42,273 nt of DNA from positions 1-42,273 of the forward strand of contig JAHFGL010000019.1 in NCBI GenBank assembly GCA_023247445.1. Reading direction: 5' to 3'. The position numbers and the translations under genes were made by a program. Below, piece by piece: positions 31,491 through 40,756 of this stretch; positions within the stretch are counted from its first letter, which is position 1; every line of letters begins with the position of its first letter. This DNA is from Candidatus Omnitrophota bacterium (GTDB taxonomy: Bacteria; Omnitrophota; Gorgyraeia; Zapsychrales; Zapsychraceae). The notes below the pieces were generated by a model, which saw only the letters and a list, made by a program, of their open reading frames with translations, ran no database searches and was not told where the DNA came from.

Positions 31491-33323
31491 TTGAAAATTA
31501 ATTATCGAACATGGATAGTATTTTTCGTCTTAACTATTTTAAGCTTTTTCATTTGGTTTAAACTCAGCTATCCTCAACTCGCCTTTGTTGATTTCTCGAT
31601 TAATCGTAGCGAAGCCTTGACCATTGCCCGAGATTATATACGTAAGGAAGATCCCACCATTGATCAATTTAAATCCGCCATTGTTTTTACTTTAGAAAAA
31701 CAATCCAATCAATATTTACAAAAAACACTTGGATTTACCGGACTTAAAGAATTTGTCAAAGATAATGACTTTGACATGTTTTTCTGGCTGATTCGATTTT
31801 TTAAAGAAAGTCAGAAAGAGGAGTACCGATTAACCGTTAGCTCCGCCACAGGAGAGGTGACGTCCTTAAGCCATACCATTGATGAAACCGCGAGTCGCCC
31901 AACTATTTCTCAAGAAGAAGCTAAAGAAAAGGCAAAAACGTTTCTTCAAAACAAATTTCATATTGATTTTGAGAAATATGCGATTAGCACGGATGCTAAG
32001 AATTCTCTCGATAATCGCGTTGACTATTCCTTTACCTGGCGAAAAAACGGGATTGAAATTCCTTGGAGCAAAGAGAAAAATTCTGGCATCGGGAAATTAG
32101 TAACCGGAGTGACGGTTTCTGGAAACGATATTCTTTCTTTTGCCAAAAACACTTTTATCGTCCCCGATCAATTTAACCGTGATCTAGGGATACGTAGAAA
32201 TACAGGCCAAAATCTCTCAACCCTTATGCGCATTATCTACACGATCCTTTTTGCCGGAGCTGTCTTTTTTGTTGTCGTTCGCCGTAATCATTTGGCCATG
32301 CACAATACAAAAAAATTCTATCTGGGGATTGCGACGATTGCCTTTTTACTATCCATTGCCTCTGAATTTAATCAGTTCCAAGTTATTCTATTTGATTATC
32401 CTACGACATCGTCATTTATTGACTATCTCGGGCGACACTTTGTTCACGTGACCATTGATGCCCTTCTTTATTCAATCGCTCTTCTTATGCCAAGCCTCTC
32501 AGGCGAATTGCTCCAATTCGAGATATTTAAAAATACGAGGGGGGGATCGTTTCTACACTATATTCAATCAACATTCCTCAGTCGTTCTGTTACACAACTA
32601 ATTTTTATCGGATATTTTGCGTGCGTTATTCTTTTAGCGATGCAATCCATCTTGATTAAATTTGGACAAAATTATTTAGGCGTATGGGTTGAATATGACT
32701 GGATGACACATTTGTCCACTGGGTATCTGCCTTTTCTAACCGCCTTTACCATTGGATACATGGCCAGTTTTTATGAAGAGACGATGTATCGTCTTTTTGC
32801 CATCAGCTGGGGGAAGAAAATATTTGGCAGCATTTTTGTGGCTGTCTTATTATCCTCACTCATCTGGGGATTTGCCCATAGCAGTTATCCTGTTTATCCC
32901 ATGTGGTTTCGCGGCATTGAAGTTGCTTGTTTAGGAATTTTCTTATCATTTATTTATTTACGCTTTGGCATTATTCCGGTTATCGTTACCCATTATTTGT
33001 TCGATGCATTTTGGACTAATGCCTCATATCTATTGGGGAACACCAAACCATTCTATTTTTATAGTTCATTGATGGTTTTATTATTACCGCTGATCTTTGG
33101 AATTGTGGCTTGGATGGTCAACCGCAAAGAAGAGATAAAACCACTGCGCTGGCACCTTAACAAACACCAGCTTTATAACTTAGAAATCTTAAAATCCTAT
33201 TTAAAACTCCATCCCGATCAATTTCAAGGGAAAGAAAAGGAACAGATCAAGAAAGAAATTTCTTCCCACGGTTGGGACGTGGCCGTCGTTGATATAGCCT
33301 TAGAAGATATGGACAAAGAATAA
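31491..33323 (+). CDS. CPBP-family intramembrane metalloprotease with N-terminal exported domain
   Basis: The TTG at 31491 is the only sensible start; the nearby ATG is out of frame. The 610-residue protein has one N-terminal membrane helix, then about 200 outside residues. These contain two repeat-like segments (RSEALTIARDYIRKE and QEEAKEKAKTFLQNKF) resembling PepSY-type modules. Next come multiple membrane helices with the CPBP/Abi motifs: E429-E430-x-x-x-R434, F461-A-H463 and H501-x-x-x-D505. The last 70 residues are cytoplasmic and charged. CPBP proteases cleave membrane-associated peptides or process lipoproteins and prenylated proteins. The substrate here is unknown. Confidence 0.82.
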   Translation: MKINYRTWIVFFVLTILSFFIWFKLSYPQLAFVDFSINRSEALTIARDYIRKEDPTIDQFKSAIVFTLEKQSNQYLQKTLGFTGLKEFVKDNDFDMFFWLIRFFKESQKEEYRLTVSSATGEVTSLSHTIDETASRPTISQEEAKEKAKTFLQNKFHIDFEKYAISTDAKNSLDNRVDYSFTWRKNGIEIPWSKEKNSGIGKLVTGVTVSGNDILSFAKNTFIVPDQFNRDLGIRRNTGQNLSTLMRIIYTILFAGAVFFVVVRRNHLAMHNTKKFYLGIATIAFLLSIASEFNQFQVILFDYPTTSSFIDYLGRHFVHVTIDALLYSIALLMPSLSGELLQFEIFKNTRGGSFLHYIQSTFLSRSVTQLIFIGYFACVILLAMQSILIKFGQNYLGVWVEYDWMTHLSTGYLPFLTAFTIGYMASFYEETMYRLFAISWGKKIFGSIFVAVLLSSLIWGFAHSSYPVYPMWFRGIEVACLGIFLSFIYLRFGIIPVIVTHYLFDAFWTNASYLLGNTKPFYFYSSLMVLLLPLIFGIVAWMVNRKEEIKPLRWHLNKHQLYNLEILKSYLKLHPDQFQGKEKEQIKKEISSHGWDVAVVDIALEDMDKE

Positions 33324-33337
33324 TAATTTGATATACT
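33310..33337 (+). promoter_or_regulatory. Promoter for the molybdenum hydroxylase operon
   Basis: TGGACA (33310-33315) and TATACT (33332-33337) are 16 bases apart; the -35 lies inside the end of the protease gene. A start near 33344 gives a 31-base leader to the ATG at 33375. No Shine-Dalgarno sequence is seen there. Confidence 0.45.
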
Positions 33338-33374
33338 AACGCTCATCGTCATAACAAAAAATTAGTTCAATAAT

Positions 33375-34226
33375 ATGCTATTAAATCCCCTAAAATTTCA
33401 CGCTCCGCAGACATTAGAGGAGACCATCAAGCTCTACGGCAGCTTGCCAAACGTCAAACTGCAAGCAGGGGGGACCTTTCTCTTAAATAGTCTTAAACTT
33501 CTTAAGCGTAATGGCGCCAAAACACCTGAAAATGTCATTAGCCTAAATAGGGTTAAGGATCTTAAGGGCATTAAAGCAGATCCACAGATGCTAACGATCC
33601 AATCGATGACCACAATTACCGAAATTTTTGAATCACCACTTCTAACGGATAACTTTGCGGTTCTGCATACGGTTTGTCGAAACATCTCAACAACACCAAT
33701 TCGCAATATGGCCACCGTTGGCGGAAACTTAACCTGCCGATACACCTGGACCGAAATGCCAGCGGTTATGATTGGATTGGAAGCGACACTACATTTTTTA
33801 GGGAAGGATGGAACAAAAGAGGCATTGCCAGCGGAAGAATTCTTTAAAGGCGGGGCAAAAACAGATAAGATTTTAACTCATGTAACAATCAAAAAAGATC
33901 CAACGGCCGCAATCGCATATCAACGGGTTAAAAAAACAATTCACGTTGATATTCCTTTATTATCACTACTGATCAAAACCAATTTTAAAAACAATCGTTT
34001 TACAAACACTCGTGTTTCGATTAATAATTGCGTCGCCTTTGCCCAGCGTGATAAACAGTTAGAAGATTTTCTTAATGACAAGCCAGCATCAGCGACAATT
34101 GCCCAGGAAGCCCTTGACCACCTCGAGAAAACAATTTATGATACGCGAGGAACTGATTACAAAAAACATATGTTTCGTGTTTGCATTAAAAATGCGCTCA
34201 ATGAGTTAATCAAGAAATCCCGTTAA
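33375..34226 (+). CDS. Molybdenum hydroxylase FAD-binding subunit (CoxM/XdhB type)
   Basis: A 283-residue protein with the two FAD-binding motifs of the family: LQAGGTFLLN (a variant of AGGTxL) near residue 33 and RNMATVGGNLT near residue 113. A C-terminal CO-dehydrogenase-flavoprotein-like domain follows. It passes electrons from the Fe-S subunit to FAD and on to an acceptor. It is first in a three-gene operon with the 2Fe-2S and molybdopterin subunits, 4 bases before the next gene. The substrate of the complex (xanthine, an aldehyde, nicotinate or another purine) is not shown by this subunit. Confidence 0.9.
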   Translation: MLLNPLKFHAPQTLEETIKLYGSLPNVKLQAGGTFLLNSLKLLKRNGAKTPENVISLNRVKDLKGIKADPQMLTIQSMTTITEIFESPLLTDNFAVLHTVCRNISTTPIRNMATVGGNLTCRYTWTEMPAVMIGLEATLHFLGKDGTKEALPAEEFFKGGAKTDKILTHVTIKKDPTAAIAYQRVKKTIHVDIPLLSLLIKTNFKNNRFTNTRVSINNCVAFAQRDKQLEDFLNDKPASATIAQEALDHLEKTIYDTRGTDYKKHMFRVCIKNALNELIKKSR

Positions 34227-34230
34227 TCCC

Positions 34231-34704
34231 ATGTCAAAATTAATCATCAATAAAAGAGAATATAATGTCGATCTAAAGGGACATGAAACCCTTCTTGAGG
34301 TCTTGCGTGATAATTTGAGTTTGACTGGAACCAAAACCGCGTGTGAAGAATCCGAATGTGGAACCTGCACTGTTATTATCAATGGCAAGGCAATCCTTTC
34401 TTGCATTACCTTGGCCAGTGCGGTTGAGGGAGAAGAGGTCACAACCATTGAAGGCTTAGCCAATGGTGACGAGTTACATCCAATCCAACACACATTTATC
34501 GATTGCGGGGCCGTTCAATGTGGATTTTGTATTCCGGGAATGATTATGTCTTCCAAAGCTTTACTTGATCAAAATCCCGAACCAACCCAAGAAGAAATTG
34601 AATACGCGCTTGATGGCAACATCTGCCGCTGCGCTGGTTATTTAAAAATTTTTGATGCTGTCAAAGAAGCTGGAAAGATGATGAAACATGACCACCACCG
34701 TTAG
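34231..34704 (+). CDS. Molybdenum hydroxylase 2Fe-2S subunit (CoxS type)
   Basis: A 157-residue protein with both clusters intact. The plant-ferredoxin-type cluster uses C38, C43, C46 and C58 (CEESECGTC plus LSC). The second uses C97 and C100 in QCGFCIPGM, and C132 and C134 in NICRCAGY. Length and spacing are normal for the small subunit of the xanthine dehydrogenase family. It relays electrons from the molybdenum site to FAD. Its 3' end overlaps the large subunit by 17 bases, implying coupled translation. Confidence 0.95.
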   Translation: MSKLIINKREYNVDLKGHETLLEVLRDNLSLTGTKTACEESECGTCTVIINGKAILSCITLASAVEGEEVTTIEGLANGDELHPIQHTFIDCGAVQCGFCIPGMIMSSKALLDQNPEPTQEEIEYALDGNICRCAGYLKIFDAVKEAGKMMKHDHHR

Positions 34705-37033
34705 ACAAAAATTCAATAAAGAATACATCAATCCCGTTGGAAAAAGTATGCCCAGGATTGACGGCCGAGGCATCGTGACCGGTCAAATTAAATACGCCTT
34801 TGATGTTAATTTTCCCAACATGCTTGTTGGAAAAATGATCCGCAGTCCGCATGCGCACGCAAAAATTATCTCGATTGATACCTCAAAAGCAGAAGCCTTG
34901 CCCGGCGTTCGTGCTGTCATTACCGCCAAAGATACATCCAACATTAAATTTGGTTCCAACGAATATTTCTTCCCGCACACGGTTGATCAAATGGCTTTAG
35001 AGTCGGAAAAAGTACGTTATATTGGCGATGAAATTGGGGCCGTCGCGGCGGTCGATGAAGAGACTGCCCTTAAAGCCCTTGAACTCATTGATGTCCAATA
35101 TGAAGTCTTGCCATCGGTTGTTGATCCACTTGAGGCCATGAAGCCAGGGGCGCCATCGATCCATGAATCGCTTAACAATATCGCTGTTATCTTACCTGTT
35201 AATTTTGGTAATCCTGAACGCGCGCTCAAAGAAGCTGATTACATTCGCGAAGATTTCTTTTATGCTCCAGCGGCGCACATGGCCGCGCTTGAACCTCACG
35301 TCTGCGTCGGGCAATGGGAAACTTTTTCCAATAAAGTTACGTTGTGGGCCTCATCGCAAGCGCCATTTAAATGCCGCGAGGCCTTAGCCAAAACTTTAAA
35401 GATGGATTTAAATGATGTCCGCGTCATCAAAATGGCCGTCGGTGGCGGATTTGGTGGAAAACTTGAAATGCTTCCCATGGATTTCTCCGCGTGTTTATTA
35501 TCCAAAAAAGCTGGCGGTCTACCGGTTAAGATTTGCTACAGTCGCGAAGAAGAATTTTTAGCCTCACGCCGCAAACATGGCATGCATTATCGAATTAAAT
35601 CTGGCGTTAAAAAAGATGGGACGCTCGTTGCGATTACAGGTGAAGTCATTGCTGATGGAGGGGCGTATTGCAGTTATGGTCCAACGGTTATCGCCGCCGC
35701 GATTATGCGAATCTTTATGCTTTATAAAATCCAGCATTTTCGTGTTACCGGATATCGTGTTTACACTAACACGCCGATCAGTGGAGCGATGCGCGGATTT
35801 GGCGGCGTTCAAGCAGGGTTCGCTATTGAATCGCACATGGATATGCTGGCCGAAGGGATCGGCATGGATCCGGTTGAGTTTCGTTTAAAAAATATCACGA
35901 CGCCAAATATGGTCACAATTAATAAAATGGTTTTAACGACCAATGGTCTTAAAGAATGTATTGATAAAGCGATCACCTCAGCTCAATGGAATAAAAAACA
36001 TGGAAAACAAAAACATTTATCGCGAGGCATTGGCATCGGCATTGCCGCTGATGTTATGGGATCAAAGATGTATAAATCTCATGAATCCGCTGGATCCATT
36101 GTAAAGGTTGAAGAGGATGGTTCGGTTTATTTATTTACCGGAGCCGCTGACACCGGGCAAGGATCAAACACAGCCCTGTCACAAATTGCCTGTCAAGAAC
36201 TTGGGGTCAGCTATAGCCGTATCAAATGTAAATCCGGTGATACAGAAATTACACCGTTTGATACCGGTAGCTTTGCCAGCCGTGTAACATTTATTTCTGG
36301 CAATGCCACAGTTCTTGCTGCGCGCGATGCAAAAAAACAAATTTTAGAAGTTGTTGCGCAAGAATTAAAACTCGCGATTGATGATTTTGATATTATTGGC
36401 GAAGAAGTCATTAACAAAAAAACTAAAGCGCATGTGATGACATTTGATAAAGCGCTTGAATTAGCTTACTCATTTAATTATGGTCAACAAATTATTGGCC
36501 GCGGCAGTTATAACCCAAAGACAACACCTATCGATTTTAGAACAGGGGAGGGAAACGTCTCTGGAAGTTATGGTTTTGAGGCCCAAATTGCTGAGGTCGA
36601 GGTTAATAAAGAAAATGGTGAAGTCAAAATATTGAAATTGTGGGACGCGCATGACATCGGAAAGGCCATAAACCCCCAGTCTGCGGAGGGACAAATCGAA
36701 GGTTCTTTGGCCATGGGGTTGGGATATACCTTTATGGAGAATTTGCATTTTGACAAAAAAGGACGTCCAGCCAACGGAAATTTTGCCAATTACAGGTTGC
36801 CGCGTTCAATTGGAACGCCACCCATGGAAACAATTATGGTTGAAACCAACGATCCAGAGGGGCCATTTGGAGCCAAAGGAATGGGAGAAGCGGCGCTTTT
36901 GCCAACGGCCGCCGCCATTGCCAATGCCATTTACGATGCCGTGGGAATCAGAATTAAAGAACTTCCCATCACACCCGAAAAAATTATTAAAGCATTAAAA
37001 GAAAAGGAAGATCAGGAAAAAAATAAAATATGA
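34688..37033 (+). CDS. Molybdenum hydroxylase catalytic subunit (xanthine dehydrogenase family)
   Basis: The 781-residue protein has the aldehyde oxidase/xanthine dehydrogenase fold. The N-terminal a/b hammerhead has GIVTGQIKYAFDV and IRSPHAHAKI. The cofactor loop is GGGFGGK at 252-258, and the catalytic Glu lies in GMGEAALLP (E734). The AYRCSFR active loop of form I CO dehydrogenase is absent, so it is not that enzyme. It oxidises a carbon centre with water-derived oxygen; purine or aldehyde substrates are most likely but not provable. The stop overlaps the lipoprotein ATG by 4 bases. A MocA-like gene and xdhC nearby support molybdenum cofactor maturation. Confidence 0.93.
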   Translation: MTTTVRQKFNKEYINPVGKSMPRIDGRGIVTGQIKYAFDVNFPNMLVGKMIRSPHAHAKIISIDTSKAEALPGVRAVITAKDTSNIKFGSNEYFFPHTVDQMALESEKVRYIGDEIGAVAAVDEETALKALELIDVQYEVLPSVVDPLEAMKPGAPSIHESLNNIAVILPVNFGNPERALKEADYIREDFFYAPAAHMAALEPHVCVGQWETFSNKVTLWASSQAPFKCREALAKTLKMDLNDVRVIKMAVGGGFGGKLEMLPMDFSACLLSKKAGGLPVKICYSREEEFLASRRKHGMHYRIKSGVKKDGTLVAITGEVIADGGAYCSYGPTVIAAAIMRIFMLYKIQHFRVTGYRVYTNTPISGAMRGFGGVQAGFAIESHMDMLAEGIGMDPVEFRLKNITTPNMVTINKMVLTTNGLKECIDKAITSAQWNKKHGKQKHLSRGIGIGIAADVMGSKMYKSHESAGSIVKVEEDGSVYLFTGAADTGQGSNTALSQIACQELGVSYSRIKCKSGDTEITPFDTGSFASRVTFISGNATVLAARDAKKQILEVVAQELKLAIDDFDIIGEEVINKKTKAHVMTFDKALELAYSFNYGQQIIGRGSYNPKTTPIDFRTGEGNVSGSYGFEAQIAEVEVNKENGEVKILKLWDAHDIGKAINPQSAEGQIEGSLAMGLGYTFMENLHFDKKGRPANGNFANYRLPRSIGTPPMETIMVETNDPEGPFGAKGMGEAALLPTAAAIANAIYDAVGIRIKELPITPEKIIKALKEKEDQEKNKI

Positions 37034-37404
37034 AAAAACAATTCTTTCTTTTAGCTTCAATTATATTTTTAACCTCCGCTTGCAGCATTTATCATGTTGA
37101 TTCGAAAGATACAACGAGTGAGTATTATCCGCCTAAGAATTCAGCCAATGATGTTGTTTATCTTGAGAAGGTCGATCGACCCCATGACATAATTAGCACC
37201 ATTACGGTTAATACCGAACGCATCCAAACCATGGATAATGTCCTTGAGAAGATAAAACGCGAGGCCGCTATTTTAGGGGCCGATGCTGTTACCGACATCA
37301 AAACCGATGCCACCGGAATCTGGAAAAAACTTCCCGCCCAAAAAGTTATTGGCAACGCCTATGTGCGCGAAAATTTCACCGCTTCGGCAATTATCTTCAA
37401 ATAA
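37030..37404 (+). CDS. Small lipoprotein
   Basis: A 124-residue protein with a lipobox LTSAC giving lipidated Cys at residue 18 after a hydrophobic signal. The mature part contains DRPHDIISTITV and ILGADAVTDI, a pattern seen in small beta-alpha-beta domains such as YbjQ/RcsF-like proteins, though identity is weak. It overlaps the large hydroxylase subunit by 4 bases and so is likely co-translated with it. Its stop abuts the stop of the convergent MocA-like gene with no intervening base. Confidence 0.75.
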   Translation: MKKQFFLLASIIFLTSACSIYHVDSKDTTSEYYPPKNSANDVVYLEKVDRPHDIISTITVNTERIQTMDNVLEKIKREAAILGADAVTDIKTDATGIWKKLPAQKVIGNAYVRENFTASAIIFK

Positions 37405-37992
37405 TTAAATACTCTTCTTTAATTTTTCAAATTCTTCAAGGGTATTAAAGGTCGCAATAATACCTTGATCATTGGTGGGAAAAAGCATTGTTTCGTCTTT
37501 GTGTAAATGATTGATGGTATTAATCCCCACAGAATCATCTAATAATAAAAATTCTTCTTTTAGTTTGGCGTGAAAAATAGGTGGATGTCCTTTTTTATTG
37601 TTAAAGGTGGGGATTAAAATGGTTGGTTTATTCTCTAAGAAGCTCCCAACTAAATCTTCGATTGTCGCTTGACCAACGAAAGGATAATCCACAGGAAGCA
37701 GCATTATTCCCGCCAAACCAGAAGAAATATTTTTCAATCCCACTTTAAATGAAGATGTTTGGCCAAAATTATAATCTTTGTTATAGACAAAGCGAACTTT
37801 TTTGTGGTTTAATAGGGACGATTTAATTTGATCAGAATGAGCCCCTAAGACAACAATTATTTCTTTGACGCTTGTTTCAAGAAGTGTTTTTTGTAAAGAT
37901 TCAATAACATTTATACCATTAAGTTTGGCGAGCGCCTTTGGGGATCCAAAGCGAGAGCTAAATCCAGCAGCTAAAATAATACAAGATATCAT
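37405..37992 (-). CDS. MocA-like nucleotidyltransferase (molybdenum cofactor cytidylyltransferase family)
   Basis: The minus-strand frame encodes 195 residues beginning ISCIILAAGFSSRFGSPKAL, the nucleotide-binding loop of MobA/MocA-type transferases. LPVDYPFV follows near residue 100 and KKGHPPIF later. Enzymes of this group add CMP or GMP to molybdopterin. With a molybdenum hydroxylase and xdhC on either side, MocA (CTP: molybdopterin cytidylyltransferase) is the best guess, since these hydroxylases often use the cytosine form. It has its own near-consensus promoter, and the -10 is 8 bases from the ATG. Specificity between CTP and GTP is not decided here. Confidence 0.85.
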   Translation of the reverse strand: MISCIILAAGFSSRFGSPKALAKLNGINVIESLQKTLLETSVKEIIVVLGAHSDQIKSSLLNHKKVRFVYNKDYNFGQTSSFKVGLKNISSGLAGIMLLPVDYPFVGQATIEDLVGSFLENKPTILIPTFNNKKGHPPIFHAKLKEEFLLLDDSVGINTINHLHKDETMLFPTNDQGIIATFNTLEEFEKLKKSI

Positions 37993-38000
37993 AGTAGCGC

Positions 38001-38030
38001 ATTATACTGACATTCTTATACTTATGTCAA
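38001..38030 (-). promoter_or_regulatory. Consensus promoter for the MocA-like gene
   Basis: On the minus strand TTGACA (38030-38025) and TATAAT (38006-38001) are separated by 18 bases. Both hexamers match consensus. The -10 ends 8 bases before the ATG at 37992, so the mRNA should be leaderless or nearly so. Confidence 0.7.
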
Positions 38031-38102
38031 ATTAGATTTTAAAGGCCTTGCTCAAAAGTAACAGAGAGGGGGGGCCAAAAAGGATTTTAGGGAGGTGTTG
38101 GA

Positions 38103-39485
38103 TTGACATTATTAATCATTCTTGGCAGCATTATTTTTCTTGGGCTTGGTGTCGTTGCCTGGCTTCTTATCAAAGAAAAACCTTCAAATAATCTATCACT
38201 GCAAGACATAAATTCCGAACAAGTTTTTAAAGACACGCCTGCCCCAAAAACAATAGAAGAAAAACCTTCTAAACCTAAATTTGAAATCACAAAAATCTTT
38301 AACTTTCTGGCAAAAAAGAAATCCCTTGATGCTCCAGCAACTCAGCAACAAAAAGTTCCTTTTCCAACTTCTAACCCAATTCTAAAGATTCTTGGAAATA
38401 TCACCGATAAATTAAAAATCGGCAAAAAGAAAAACCAAGAAGATCATCTGGATGAGAATTCTTTGCCCCCTTTAAAAGATATTTTTGAATTAGATACCAA
38501 TAAAAAAGCGCCGATTGCTTTTATTGACGAAAATAACGCCTCAACTCTTCCGAAAGAACCGCAAACTGGAACCATGTCTTTAAAAGCAGATAAAATTGAG
38601 CCCGTTAATTTTGAAGATCTCAAATCAAACTTACTATCCAAAGAAGACGAAAAAAACATTGATCAAGAAATTAACGCAGCAACCGAACTAAGCGAACTAA
38701 AACAAAAATATGAAAAACTAGATGAACTCTTCAAAGAACGCAGCGCCGAATACGAAAAGACCAAAACAGCCTTAGATAATGAACAAAAAATTCGTAAAGA
38801 GTTTAATAAGGTTAAAGATATTTTAGAAAAAGAATTAAGCGAAACAAAAGAAAAAGCTCGTAAGACCCAGGCTGACTTTATTTCCGCCCAAGCTGAAGGC
38901 GAAGGTTACAAAAAACGTATTAGTCAAATAGAAGAAAAAGTGAACAAACTGGAAAAAGAAATATTAGCTAAAGAGAAAGAAATTGATAATTTGGTTAAAC
39001 GGCTACAAACCTTTGCCAGCCCAACGACCGCAGCTACACCGCCTGTATCTGAGCAAAAAACTGTAATAGAAGCACCAACCAATAATACTATCGAAACTCC
39101 ACAAGTTGTGCCAGAACCTATAAAAGAACCACCACCAGCAGTCGAGCCTGAAGCTATAAAGATCCCTGAACCAAATCCAAATCCGCCCACTATAAATGTT
39201 CCTGTAGAACCTCCAGCACAAATTAAACCTGAGCAGCCAATATCTCCACAACCAGCAGAAGAAAATGCATCCACACCTAAAAAACTAATTGATATTATCG
39301 ATCCTAAGTCTATTCAAGAATCGAATGCTCCAGAACAAAAACAAAACGTAGAAAATATTTCCCCTAATAAAGATGTCCCTACAGATCAAACTCAGCTACC
39401 CACAGAAACAGCTCCTGAGTTTCTAAAACTTAATCCTGATATCCTAAAATCAGAAAAAACCGAAGAAAAACCTCCAGAATCTTAA
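38103..39485 (+). CDS. Membrane-anchored coiled-coil protein with Pro-rich tail
   Basis: A TTG start at 38103 is supported by GGGAGGTG (38090-38097) just upstream. The 460-residue product has one N-terminal membrane helix (residues 2-23) and a charged, Lys/Pro-rich segment. A long coiled coil follows (about residues 186-302, ELKQKYEKLDELFKERSAEY onward), then a Pro/Glu-rich, probably unstructured tail. I recognise no family. The topology suggests a cytoplasmic or periplasmic scaffold tethered to the membrane. It sits between the MocA-like gene and xdhC, but a structural link to the hydroxylase is not evident. Confidence 0.7.
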   Translation: MTLLIILGSIIFLGLGVVAWLLIKEKPSNNLSLQDINSEQVFKDTPAPKTIEEKPSKPKFEITKIFNFLAKKKSLDAPATQQQKVPFPTSNPILKILGNITDKLKIGKKKNQEDHLDENSLPPLKDIFELDTNKKAPIAFIDENNASTLPKEPQTGTMSLKADKIEPVNFEDLKSNLLSKEDEKNIDQEINAATELSELKQKYEKLDELFKERSAEYEKTKTALDNEQKIRKEFNKVKDILEKELSETKEKARKTQADFISAQAEGEGYKKRISQIEEKVNKLEKEILAKEKEIDNLVKRLQTFASPTTAATPPVSEQKTVIEAPTNNTIETPQVVPEPIKEPPPAVEPEAIKIPEPNPNPPTINVPVEPPAQIKPEQPISPQPAEENASTPKKLIDIIDPKSIQESNAPEQKQNVENISPNKDVPTDQTQLPTETAPEFLKLNPDILKSEKTEEKPPES

Positions 39486-39494
39486 GCTTTAACC

Positions 39495-40304
39495 ATGGAT
39501 CAAGACTTACTCATTAAAGCCTATAATGCTGCTAAAAAAGGGCAAAGTTACGCCTTAGCCACGGTTATAGAAGCGACCTTAAAAGGCACCCCTCGAAAAT
39601 CCGGGGCTAAAATGATTATTCTTGAAGATGGCAGTTTATTTGGATCAATTGGAGGGGGAAGAAACGAAAAAGCAGCAAAAGAGGAGTGCCTTAAAGCGAT
39701 TAAATCAGGCAAACCAGCAATTGTCACGTATAACTATTTCGGCCAAAAAGGCCAATCGATCTGCGGAGGACAAATCAAAGTATTTATAGAACCCTTTGCT
39801 GCGCAAAAACATTTCATTATCTGTGGGGCCGGGCATATTGCATTACCACTTTCTTTTATTGGTAAAATGCTTAACTTTAAAGTAATAATTATTGATGACC
39901 GCAAAGAATTTGCCAACAAAAGGCGTTTTCCACATGTGGATCAAGTTATTGTTGGGGATTACACTAAAGCCCTAGGCAAACTACCACTGAATTTGAATAC
40001 CTTGGTAATGGTTGTCACGCGTGGCAATGAGCACGATTTTACATGTCTAAAAACTGTCATTAAATCTAATATTGGTTATTTAGGGGTTATTTCAAGTAAG
40101 GCAAAACGGATTAAATTTTTTAACCGCTTAAAAGAAATGGGTATTGCCGAGAAATATCTTAAAAAAGTTAATATCCCAGCCGGGCTAGATATTGGGGCCC
40201 AAACCCCGGAAGAAATTGCTGTTTCCATAACTGCCGAAATGATCACAAAGATTAACGAAAGCCATGTAGGGACTGATAAATTTCAAGATAAAAAAGCTAA
40301 ATAA
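39495..40304 (+). CDS. xdhC: XdhC/CoxI-family molybdenum cofactor insertion protein
   Basis: A 269-residue protein with the XdhC N-terminal domain (YALATVIEATLKGTPRKSGA and FGSIGGGRNEKAA) and a C-terminal Rossmann domain (HFIICGAGHIALPL, then IIDDRKEFAN and the MVVTRGNEHDF segment). It ends with AQTPEEIAVSITAEMI, typical of the family. XdhC binds molybdopterin, promotes its sulfuration and inserts it into xanthine-dehydrogenase-type enzymes. It therefore serves the hydroxylase encoded 3-6 kb upstream. It follows the coiled-coil gene by 9 bases. Confidence 0.93.
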   Translation: MDQDLLIKAYNAAKKGQSYALATVIEATLKGTPRKSGAKMIILEDGSLFGSIGGGRNEKAAKEECLKAIKSGKPAIVTYNYFGQKGQSICGGQIKVFIEPFAAQKHFIICGAGHIALPLSFIGKMLNFKVIIIDDRKEFANKRRFPHVDQVIVGDYTKALGKLPLNLNTLVMVVTRGNEHDFTCLKTVIKSNIGYLGVISSKAKRIKFFNRLKEMGIAEKYLKKVNIPAGLDIGAQTPEEIAVSITAEMITKINESHVGTDKFQDKKAK

Positions 40305-40318
40305 AAGGAGCATTGCGC

Positions 40319-40729
40319 ATGAACAAAGAAGAAGTGATGGATCTAATCAGTGATGCTGGTTTTGGAATGTTGGCCACCGCCCAAGGAAAACAACCCCGTG
40401 TTCGCCCCATGATGCCATATTTAACCGATAGCGGTAAACTTTTAGTTGCTTTATTAGGGCGTTCAAGAAGCATCCCAGAGATCAAGGAAAACCCCCTAGT
40501 TGAAATTTGCTTTGTTGATCGTAAAATGTGGTATTGCCGTGTCTCTGGCAAGGCAACACTGAGCCAGGATAAAGCAGAGAAAACGATCCTATGGGACAAT
40601 ATTCCAATGCTTAAACAGTACTTTGGAGGCATTGATGACCCTAATTTTTATCTTATGGTAGTTGAGATTCAAAATGTTGAGGCCATGACACCACACCAAA
40701 AAACACCAGAAAAAATAAGTTTTAAATAA
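40319..40729 (+). CDS. PNPOx-fold flavin-binding protein
   Basis: The ATG at 40319 is placed 8 bases after AAGGAG (40305-40310); an in-frame TTG at 40313 is less likely. The 136-residue product has the split-barrel pattern of pyridoxamine 5'-phosphate oxidase-related proteins. GMLATAQGKQPRVRPMMPYL is followed by LLVALLGRSRSIPEIKENP, then VEICFVDRKMWYCRVSGKA. Such proteins bind FMN or F420 and have varied, often unknown activities. It is likely last in the transcript that includes xdhC. Confidence 0.82.
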   Translation: MNKEEVMDLISDAGFGMLATAQGKQPRVRPMMPYLTDSGKLLVALLGRSRSIPEIKENPLVEICFVDRKMWYCRVSGKATLSQDKAEKTILWDNIPMLKQYFGGIDDPNFYLMVVEIQNVEAMTPHQKTPEKISFK

Positions 40730-40756
40730 TTTCAAACCAAAAAATATCTCAAAAGC

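Noticed and set aside
34688-37033. Form I CO dehydrogenase
   Set aside because: The characteristic AYRCSFR active-site loop is absent, so only the wider xanthine dehydrogenase family is supported.
38924-39274. Gly-rich open frame on the minus strand
   Set aside because: It is the antisense of the Pro-rich tail of the coiled-coil protein; low-complexity CC-rich codons give Gly codons on the other strand. There is no ribosome-binding site.
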